From: Tricholomella constricta
Lineage: Eukaryota; Basidiomycota; Agaricomycetes; Agaricales; Lyophyllaceae
Assembly: GCA_013368375.1 (NCBI GenBank)
Contig: JAACJP010000004.1
Coordinates: 1-64,000 of the forward strand
Direction: 5' to 3'
DNA length: 64,000 nt
Shown: positions 55,501 to 64,000 of the stretch, piece by piece
Layout of the letters: every line of letters starts with the position of its first letter
Position numbering within the stretch: position 1 is the stretch's first letter
The notes under the pieces: model-generated
What the model saw: only the letters and a program-made list of their open reading frames with translations
The model's database searches: none
What the model was told of the DNA's origin: nothing
Translations under genes and position numbers: made by a program

Positions 55501-58181
55501 GGGGGGAGACTTTAGAGGTAGATAAGAGTTTAGGTTGGAGGGAAAGAGGCGAAGCAGAGAGTCGGACCCGGCATAGTCTAGGCCAAACTTATAAGAGTGC
55601 TGCTGCTGTTCGTGATCCTGCTTCGACTTCGGATTTCGAGGCTATCGAGGTCCTCGTCGTTTTGGCGTCTGATTCCAGACGCATCACGTGAATAATCTCA
55701 TCTCAGACTACCCTTGTGCTCCGCGCTATCGCTGGCCTCTAACTCTTAGTATTTGCATGCCTGATCCCGTCAATCGTCTCCTCACTCTTCCCCACAGTGA
55801 ACGTTGACTCTCACTCGAGATGCGTACATCACATCGTTCACGTTCTAGCTCCAAGGTCTTCTGATATCTGGCTCACATCATTTCGAGCCGGTGATACTGT
55901 AACTCCTGCAACCTTGCTTCACTGGCAAACCGCGGTGACGTTTAGAATCACCGGTAAGCGCAGTCTATCGGGATTCTACCGCCCTATTGACAATTTACAT
56001 GCTTTTAATCTACGAGACGGCTTCTCGTTGCATGAATGACTCATCCCCCTTGCGCAATGCGTTGTATCGAGAGTTGAAGGATTCGTACCACCAACACACC
56101 AATGTCAGCGCTCTTGGGGATGTCAGATGTCACTAATGCCTGAAGGACCCCTTCGGCGCGCGATATCTAGCCTCCAGCGTCCATCTTTTCAGGCATCTCA
56201 TTTGTATCCCTGTGCGATCCTCTACTACTACTGCCCGTCCTGGTGAAAAGGTTTCATAGAGTATGCTCTCGATTCCGGGACCCTAGGGGCTCATTTCCAA
56301 TACAAGATGAACACCATTTCGCACCGTCCTTACTCTCCCTGGCACGGTTCGCGCCATGATGCCCCTTTCGCTCCAGATGCGCTGTGTCTGTCTTTATCAG
56401 AATATCATCTCGCTATGATCACTGTCGCTGTCCAGCTAGTAACCGAACCTTCCTGTGAGAAACATCTGTGTCTCTCAGGGGCATACCGTCAAAATCGAGA
56501 AGGTCCCTTAGCAGTCCGATATCGAGTCACATCCTTGCTTTTCGGATCACTCCGTTGCCGGACCCTTGCTCCAAGACGCTGGACAAGTTGAAGGAGATCG
56601 ACGCGGCCTTGGAGGATGCCCGTTATAAACGCCCCCAATTCCGAGTCATTCTCTTTCGCCTTCCCGAGGCCTGCAGAAGTCTATAAGGTCACGTCAACAC
56701 AGCCTACCCCCCATTTCTTCCCACCCTCGGCCCCGTCCTTGTCGACACCTTTTGTTAATCAATTCGCGGTCGCCAGCGCCATTATTTACGCAGGTGGATG
56801 CTTCCTCGTACTCTGGAATTTCGCGCAGATCAAGGTATGCGCCTCCGTCCTTGGGCATATCATTAACAAGGACCTTATCTGTGCTCGCGCCAACGGGGTC
56901 GGCAAATAGTCTCAGCAGTACGTGGAAAGCCCCCCACGAGCTTGCTGGAAATGAGGCCTGGTTTGTTCAATGCTATCTTTCTGATGTGGGCACCAGGCAC
57001 ATTCTTCCTTCCTTCTATGCCAATCTCAATCAATCCTAATCTCGTTTGACGCTTGTCCCAGCTTTGGAGGGGGCTCCCGCGTTTATTTTTATTTTACGCC
57101 TTCTCTGTCTGCTCCACTATTGCCATCACCATGATGTGTGAAGATCATGAATCATCTAGTACGCAAACTGAAGAATTCACGAAACTTCTTCGCCTTCGCC
57201 TTGCTGCGCTCTGGTGTGTCCCATCACTAGTCCTGAAGCCATTCTTGGGCGAGAAGGAAAACTACATACAATATGTGGTTCAGTCCTTAGAAGTGCAACA
57301 ACGTCCAGGACTCTTCCGCCGACGAGCCGTATTACTATGAAGCGTCTGGAAGCTGTTGTACTACAGGACCCCGCCCACGACGAGCAGGACGTTCTCGATG
57401 GACGGCCTTGAGCTTCGCCGAATGGTTAGTGTCGTTCGTATCTGCGCCCTTTCCGACGAGGACCCCGCCTGTCGGCTCACCACATATGCTCACATGGATG
57501 CGGCCGCTGCGCGTACAGCCAGGCGGTGGCCATCTCCCTGCATAGTCCTTGCGACGGACTCGGGGCTGGGGTGCGATTTGAGGGTTTGGTATGTATATCC
57601 GTCTTCGAGGTGTTGGGATCCCCTCTAGATTTGGCCACGGGAAGTCCTTCGGCGACTGCATCGTCTTGTAATGCGGCGTGACTTTTATTGTCCCGTTGTG
57701 TAACGGTGTTCATCCTTTCCTTCCTAGCTGTGTACGCCTCGTGCTCAAGCCGGTGATCTCTGTGCTGGAGATCATTGACCACAGAATGCTCTGACGCCCT
57801 CTGAGGGGATCGTCGTTTAATTAATCGCCGATGGGTCCTTCTCCTTTGCGAGGGTACTCTTCATCGATGGTACGACTCTATGTGCGAAAGCTCTCGCAGG
57901 GGTCGAGGAGAGGGAAGGACATCATTGATGAGGTCGAACTCTGTGCATGCTGTCCGGCTCCCTGACAACGTGTTCACCTGCTCCTCTTTGCGCTTGGCAG
58001 AAGCTCCTCTTCCGCCATCTCATCTCGACGGATCTGAAATCGACTCTATCATTTGGATTTTCACAATTAAGTACGTGTGTGTACAAAGTAAAAGCAAGCG
58101 ACCTTTCCTAGCATTTCCCATACTGCGTCATCCATGCTTCAATCAGCCGTGCATCTTTGTTATCCGGCCAGTCCTCATCCT
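55501..58181. other. Long stretch without a recognised gene
   Basis: ORFs up to about 120 residues occur in all frames. One piece near 56590-56685 (LKEIDAALEDARYKRPQFRV) is reminiscent of mushroom F-box-associated hypothetical proteins, but no F-box or complete exon chain could be assembled. No RNA gene or repeat was recognised. Confidence 0.3.
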
Positions 58182-59379
58182 CTATGTCGAGATCGACGCC
58201 TCCAGGATGCCAAAATCACTGATAAGTGACTTGACACTGTGGTACTTGTAATCGTCATGTATGCCACCGCCGATCATGTACTGAATGCATCGTGAGAAGT
58301 GCCGTCTTAGATATCGATCGTCCAGTCGATCGTTGCTGTGGTCGTTGATGGTGAGGCTCTCTTGCAGCTTGAGGCCCTTAAAATCCTTCGGCACACCCAA
58401 GCAGATGATACGATACTTGTCCTACGAGTAGTCGGATTCTTAGAAGATCCAGATGGGTTGGGTAGCGATGGAAATAGGTAGGGCTTACATCAACATCAAT
58501 CGAGAGTTGATTGCGCCTGTACATCTCGACAAGGTCACGGTGCATTGTGATGGCGTTTCCAACGACCTTGAGGCACTCGAACCGGGCCGGGTCCCTCAGA
58601 CCATCGTCAGCTACCTCTCGCCACACACCATGCCTTCCTTCACTATCCGTCTCGAGCTGGTCAAGCCCGGGATAATTTAAATTTGATACATGATGTCCAG
58701 GGGTAACGCGGTGACGTACCTCGGATAGCAGGGCAGGCGGGATTACCCATTCGACTGCCACTGTTTCCGCCTCTGTCAGGAGCAACCCTGTGATACAGCA
58801 AGTGTTGTGGTCGCGCCTGAGCACGGCCTCGCGAACCTCTACAGACATCGTGGTCTCGGAGACTCTGAGCTAATGAATCATTGATGCAATTGAATTGAAG
58901 CTTACATACCACTGTTTCAAGAAAGCGGTTTTTGCGAAAGAAATGAGCACGGAGACTGTCAAAGTTCCTAGTATGGCGCTCCAATTCTTGGCTTCTCATG
59001 TAAACGTCCAGAATTGACCCATCTTCTACATGTTAAGTAAAGTATGTGATAGACGCGAATGTAACGGCTTACCAGGTTTGCACAAGCCGAAATCACGAGT
59101 CCCTGACGTCACCAGCTCTTCGGATTCTGACGCGAGCACTGGGCCGATTGGGGTTACGTTGTAGTCCAGGACTTGCTTCGTCGGCTCCACGCGGACTTGG
59201 CGTATGGAGACCTCCTTGAACAGGTTTGGCTCTTGGTAGGTGGAGAGGCAAGTCTCGCGCCATGCAATGTTAAAATAGCGGTATAGGTGCCGTATTGACA
59301 TCGGCTCCGAGTCTGTTACATGCCAGCCTTTAGTTTGCCGCAGAACGTCCGAGTCAGCGTAACCTATTGGCAATTGCAC
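58182..59379 (-). CDS. HNH-type nuclease-like protein
   Basis: The first clear exon (from ATG at 59379) reads MQLPIGYADSDVLRQTKGWH, VTDSEPMSIRHLYRYFNIAW and LDYNVTPIGPVLASESEELV; the next gives DGSILDVYMRSQELERHTRN; then SVEVREAVLRRDHNTCCITG, VAVEWVIPPALL, LNYPGLDQLETDSEGRHGVW and MHRDLVEMYRRNQLSIDVD; a last exon gives YRIICLGVPKDFKGLKLQES and a stop at 58182-58184. The RRDxxxCxxTG signature belongs to the fungal HNH_2 group, where it is followed by an A-H-I-I-P box. Here that His position is Trp (EWVIPP), so catalysis is doubtful. An upstream exon beginning MSTTPAAHTAINPY (59512) may belong to the gene. Role unknown. Confidence 0.6.
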
Positions 59380-59879
59380 CCCTTAGGAGCCAAGTGACCT
59401 TACTCAGCACGACGGTTCCTCTCCTGTCTTCCACAGGAAACAGTTTCGCCCTTCGTCGCTTGCCTTTTGTGAGTAAGGGTTGATTGCAGTATGCGCAGCT
59501 GGAGTAGTAGACATGTTTGGTGTTGACAATGGGTGCAAGGTTTGATGAGAGTCACTCTTCGCTAGAGACGCTTATCAAAATCTATACTCGCCGTAAGTAG
59601 GTGACTCGTCACACAGGGTAGCTATAACCTAGAGAGAGAGACGTTGTACCCACAGAAGATGATGATCGGTAATCGAAACACAAGTCAAATTTTCTTGTGC
59701 CGTAAAGCATGAATATTTCACAAAGCTGTGTTGTGCGAGTCATGCTCTCATGACGCTGTCAGCTCAGGTTTGTGTGCTTGCGTGCTACATACAATTACAC
59801 AGCACGCCAACAAGCACACGACGGGCCATATGTTCCGCGAGAGAGGGGAATCACCCAAGAAATTTCCAAACGTGTTTAT
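59380..59879. other. Short intergenic region
   Basis: It holds a possible first exon of the HNH-like gene (59512-59400, minus) and a short GAGAGA run near 59630. No other feature was seen. Confidence 0.4.
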
Positions 59880-60430
59880 TGTTGATCACAAAAGAATGCA
59901 AAGCAGAAGGACCTTGACTTGTGTCGGAACACCATGGATATCCAAGAAAGTCGAGCGCTCCCGAGGGAAGTCCACAAGTCTGTCGTCGTCGTCGACAGGA
60001 TCAGACAGCGCACTGGGTAACGGGGTCGGTGGTGGGTCCGCATACGTCGGCACTCCTTTCTCGTGTTTTTAGCGATGCAAGCAACGAGTAGTTTCGCGTA
60101 GACTGGCGTTTAGGCTGCCGTCAAAGACCTTAAACTCGATAATCATGGTGAGCGCGCGGACTCACGCTTCCCGGCCATGAAAAGATCATGAAGCCCGAGG
60201 CAAATGAGGTTTCCCGGCTCGAGCGCAATCGATAATTGGTCATGTAAGATAGGATGCGCGAGAACGAGCACGCACGACTTCTCCGCGGTGTAATGATAAC
60301 TGAGCCCCAGGTTGTACTCCCTCCCCAAGAAGAGGATGACATAGAGCGAAACACAGCCGAAGCAGGTGGTCTATACATCATCTGGAACGAGGAATCAGAG
60401 GATAGAGAACATACACATATCAACGAGGCG
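59880..60430 (-). pseudogene. C-terminal fragment of a fourth DUF6534 gene
   Basis: On the minus strand, about 60220-60160 reads PGNLICLGLHDLFMAGK (compare NLIFLGLHFVIGK) and 60110-59900 reads VYAKLLVACIAKNTRKECRR then MRTHHRPRYPVRCLILSTTT, matching gene 1 (VYANSLLASLNTRKELRR, MRTRHRPRW) with an indel in the NSLLASLN box. At DNA level long stretches match 30400-30580 (for example CGGAACACCATGG-TATCCAA-GAAGTCGAGCG). The N-terminal helices were not found, so only the tail of the gene survives. It faces the iPGM gene, as gene 1 faces the iPGM remnant. Confidence 0.75.
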
Positions 60431-60777
60431 GCTGTAACCGCCGCTAGACCGTTGTGCGTGTGCCAAGTCGAGCGTCCATGAAGTTACAAGGCGTATCTTC
60501 CTTGCAAGTGCGGCAGCATCAGCTTCTATTCCTACGAGCCGGTGGGGTTGTTCATGCCGTTGAGGTGGCTCGTGAGCAATTCAAGAAACATGCGGCGTGA
60601 AAGTGGGTCACAGTTTGGAGATCCAAGTCGTCATCGACATCATTGTGCGCACCGTACTGACCGTGTGAAATATCGAATCTCGGCGAGATAACGGATACCG
60701 TTGAAAATCGGATGCGGACTTGACGCCCATCTCTAACTTCCCTCCTCCCTTTCATATCCCAACACAAGTCGTGCAGA

Positions 60778-62949
60778 ATGCCTATAGAGGTGAAGAACAA
60801 AGTCTGCCTGATGTAAGTCTTGATCGTTCAATTTCACGAATTATTATCATGTCGCTTCGACAGTGTGCACGATGGTTGGGGCGTTGCGACACAGCCCGGG
60901 CTCGAAGGCAATGCCATTGAGGCAGGAGACACTACCAACATGGACAAGATTGCCGCAGACCACAGCTATCGAGAGCTATCTGCTCACGGGACGGCAGTCG
61001 GACTTAGCGAAGGGCTCATGGGAAACTCAGAAGTCGGGTGGGTATCTCGTTAACCGATCATCTCGTCCCTCTCATCATCATCATCATCATTATCGTTAGG
61101 CATCTGAATATCGGCGCAGGCCGCGTCGTATGGCAGGATATTGTACGGATCGATGTGTCGATCAAGAAGAGGCAGTTCCACAAGACCAAAAACATCGTCG
61201 ATAGCTTCCAGAGGGCGAAAGATGGCAACGGGAGACTTCATTTGCTTGGTCTGGTGCGCAATAAAACTATGTTTCATACTCTTTCGCCACGCTATATCGT
61301 ACACTAGGTCTCTGACGGTGGCGTTCACTCGCACATCAACCATCTTTACGCGCTGCTGGAAACTGCGAAGGAAGTCGGAGTCCCTCACACCTATATCCAC
61401 TTCCTCGGGGATGGACGCGACACCGCACCTCGCTCAGCGGCTGGCTACTGCCAGGATCTCCTTGACTTCCTGAAGAAGGAGGAATACGGCGAGCTGGCGA
61501 CAGTTATCGGAAGGTACTATGCCATGGACCGGGACAAACGGTGGGAGCGCATCAAGGTCGCTGTCGACGGTCTGGTCAAGGGAGAAGGCGAGGATGGGAA
61601 AGGTAGCGAAGGCATCATCGACGCGATCAAGGCCAACTACGAGAAAGATGTCACCGATGAATTCTTGAAGCCCATCATCGTGAATGGAGACGCTGGTCGT
61701 ATCAAGGGTGTGTTTTGCATTTTTTTACATTGAGATAGGACTAAATCCATGCATTAGATGACGATACATTGTTCCTCTTCAACTATCGGTCAGACCGTAT
61801 GCGAGAAATTGCATCTGTCCTTGGGCTTCCAGATAAGCCAATGGAGGTCGATGTTCCCAAGAACCTCGTAAGCACAGTACTTGATCGATTGTTAGATAGC
61901 TCACACTCCAAGCAGCACATCACCACAATGTCTCGTTATAATGCCGAATTCCCATTCAACGTCGCCTTCCCTCCCCAAGCCATGACCAACGTCCTAGCGG
62001 AGTGGCTTGCCAAGGAGGGCGTAAAACAATCTCACATCGCCGGTCAGTTCGATCCTCTCCCCAAGATTCCACACCCCTCAACTCACGAACCCTCTCGATC
62101 ACATCAGAAACCGAGAAATATGCCCACGTCACGTTCTTCTTCAACGGCGGCGTCGAGAAACAGTTCAAGAACGAGGAAAGACACATGATCCCTTCCCCAA
62201 AAGTCGCCACCTACGACCTGCTTCCCAAGATGAGCGTGCACGGCGTCGCCGAAAAGGTCGCAGAGGTGCTAAAGAAAGGCGAGCACGACTTTGTCATGTG
62301 CAATTTCGCCCCGCCCGATATGGTACGGCCGCTCGTTTCCCTACCATCCCATCGCTTTCCTTTTTTTTTTCCTAATCTCGTGATGATAGGTCGGGCACAC
62401 TGGCGTGTATGAAGCCGCTGTTGAGGCCATCACCGAAACGGACGGCGCCGTCGGCACGATCTACAAGGCTGCGGAGGAAGCTGGGTACATCCTGCTCATC
62501 ACGGCGGACCACGGGAACGCGGAGCAGATGAAGAACCTTGAGACGGGCGCGCCGCATACCGCGCATACCACGAACCCCGTGCCCTTCATCATGACGGGCG
62601 ACCCTAAGAAATACAAGTTTGTGATGGACGTGAAGAAGGGGGAGGGAGAAAGGGAGGAGGATGTTGAGGAGGATGTGGAGGAAGGCGAAGGCGCGCTGTG
62701 TGATGTTGCACCGACTGTTCTGGATTTGATGGTATGTGGAAGTCTGTATTGTTTTTCCTGTTGTGTCGGTTTCTGATCGTGTTTTGGATATGCTTAGGGA
62801 TTGCCTATCCCTGAGGGTATGTGCTGTGCTCGCTCCTCGAATATTACCCTGGATGACTGACTGACTCTTTTTCTATTTTTTATTTTTCATTTTTCTTTCA
62901 TCTAGAAATGACCGGCCGCTCATTACTGGCAAAGATCGAAGCAAACTAA
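60778..62949 (+). CDS. gpmI: Cofactor-independent phosphoglycerate mutase
   Basis: Starts [12 protein letters not shown] (60778), intron 60813-60864, then [33 protein letters not shown] joined to [14 protein letters not shown] (the catalytic Ser of N-S-E-V-G-H spans the intron at 61038), [91 protein letters not shown] and [28 protein letters not shown], stop TAA 62947-62949. All metal-binding motifs ([33 protein letters not shown]) are intact. It converts 3-phosphoglycerate to 2-phosphoglycerate in glycolysis. Two-manganese enzymes of this type are the iPGM family; an acidic insert ([14 protein letters not shown]) near the C-terminus is unusual. A truncated twin lies at 33180-33700. Confidence 0.95.
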
Positions 62950-63104
62950 ACACGGATGGGAAGTATCCGAAGCAATAGAAAAATGGTTAGACGTTAGAGT
63001 GTCATTGTAAATTATTATATAGTCTCAGGATTTTCTCTGTTAGAACTCCAAAGAGAACGAAAAAGGGGCAACTGTAACACTCGTTCCCATTCCTCTGTTT
63101 TACA

Positions 63105-63980
63105 TATCGTCGCGTCTCCGTCGGCTGGGCCAGCGACCTCCTCAACAACCACTACCTTCTACTTTCTTTCTCTGGATCACGCTTGCCTTGCTGTCGCCCC
63201 CGGCTAACTTACACGACTCTCCTACCGGCACCAGGCCTTCAACCTCGAGGATAAAGTCAATGCCCAGTTGCCCCGCGTACTCATCCAGACTCAGCTCAAG
63301 TCTGCGGCTACTTTTCGCCCTTCGTTGAAGTTGCTGCCACCCGCAGCGCCCTTCCGAGCTGCAGGAAGCCCTATTACCTCGAGTTCTAGAAAATGGTCCT
63401 GGGCCGATGGTACGTACGTACGTACGTCGTTGCGCGCTCGCCATCGCGTCCCCATGTAAAAGTCCGGTTGTACTCGCTACTCCACATGGCACACATCACC
63501 TGCTGCTTCCAAGTCCAGGTCGAGTACCACCGACCCATCCCGCCCCGCCCCGCCCTGCGCTCAAAGCTGAGCGCTGAAGCTTGAAGGCTAACAGCGGAAT
63601 AGTATGACAGCCACGTCGCCTCTGAGATCATCGCTAAAGCTTCACCTCGACGCCATGAAAATTATGCCCCTTTGGCCCAGCTACGACGCGAAATCCCGGG
63701 CGCCGCGCCGAGACTCACATCCAGCCATCTTGGCTGCGCCTCCACGTGTACATTTGAGCCCCCGATAACACTGCAATTGCTTGTGTAAACGCATACCTCA
63801 CACTGACACAATCGCTTGCTCTCTCACTCGCTTGGCACAGAAACAGAAACAAAGACGGGACTGGAAACGGAAAATGGCTAACCCCCACATCACATACCCT
63901 GCGCACGCGGTCCATTTTCTGCCCGACTTATACTTGACACGCTCATGGACGCCCGTCCGTCGATGGACTCACCGCTCATC
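63105..63980 (+). pseudogene. Decayed duplicate of the tetraspanin gene
   Basis: The DNA tracks the intact tetraspanin (26427-28024) and its 3' flank in order. 63115-63215 matches helix 2-3 coding DNA (GTCGGCTGGGCCAG, CTCAACAACC, TTTCTCTGGATCAC); 63220-63300 matches TCCTACCG and AGGCCTTCAACCTCGAGG, CATCCAGACTCAGCTC; 63310-63400 matches TGCGGCTACTTTTCGCCCTTC and TACCTCGAGTTC-AGAA-ATGGT; 63590-63670 matches AGCGGAA-AGTA, GCCTC-GAGATC and CACCTCGACGC; 63840-63980 matches the downstream GAAAC, AAGACGGGA and GTCGATGGACTCACC. It has in-frame stops (CTCGAGTTCTAG), lost codons and a GTAC repeat insertion near 63411-63430. The 5' third is absent. Confidence 0.85.
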
Positions 63981-64000
63981 CTGTGCCCTTGCCTGATTAC

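Overview
The window looks like nuclear DNA from a filamentous basidiomycete, most likely an Agaricomycete. The genes are broken by many short (about 45-60 nt) GT-AG introns. Several families are typical of mushrooms: DUF6534 seven-helix membrane proteins, a MYND-finger protein, a single-pass outer-membrane-type protein with repeated beta domains, and fungal HNH_2 proteins. The telomere-type sequence is (CCCTAA)n. No bacterial or organellar sequence is evident. All identifications rest on reading translated motifs by eye; nothing was searched against a database.

Left region (1-15.2 kb) is a gene graveyard and repeat zone. It holds decayed minus-strand pieces of a group III (Nik1-like) HAMP-repeat histidine kinase, a chimeric scrap joining a HAMP fragment to a Yor1-like ABC transporter, a MYND-finger pseudogene, a two-copy tandem duplication, and a 3-kb higher-order satellite with perfect palindromes. 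The satellite ends about 80 bp from an interstitial telomeric tract. One intact hypothetical gene (14.5-15.2 kb, minus) closes the region.

From about 15.3 to 20.3 kb lies a tyrosine-recombinase retrotransposon with three open, overlapping ORFs (Gag-like with CCCH plus CCHC fingers, RT-RNase H, tyrosine recombinase). It is of the DIRS/Ngaro order, and Ngaro is more likely because no methyltransferase domain is seen.

The middle and right regions carry ordinary genes: an ISWI-type chromatin remodeller (21.5-26.1 kb), a Tsp2-like tetraspanin (26.4-28.0 kb), three apparently intact DUF6534 membrane-protein genes (30.3-32.4 minus, 36.4-38.6 plus, 50.5-52.6 plus), a single-pass membrane protein (34.0-35.5 kb), a GPI-type 5'-nucleotidase (42.8-44.9 kb), an APH-like kinase (46.5-47.3 kb), an alpha/beta hydrolase (54.0-55.5 kb minus), an HNH-like protein (58.2-59.4 kb minus) and cofactor-independent phosphoglycerate mutase (60.8-62.9 kb). 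A flavin oxidoreductase at 38.9-40.5 kb is a pseudogene cut off by a small LTR-like element.

The most informative large-scale pattern is a duplicated block. Tetraspanin, a DUF6534 gene and iPGM each occur twice, and in each pair one copy is intact and the other decayed, with the survivor on opposite sides: locus A (26-34 kb) keeps tetraspanin and DUF6534 and has an iPGM remnant; locus B (60-64 kb) keeps iPGM and has DUF6534 and tetraspanin remnants. This is reciprocal loss after segmental duplication.
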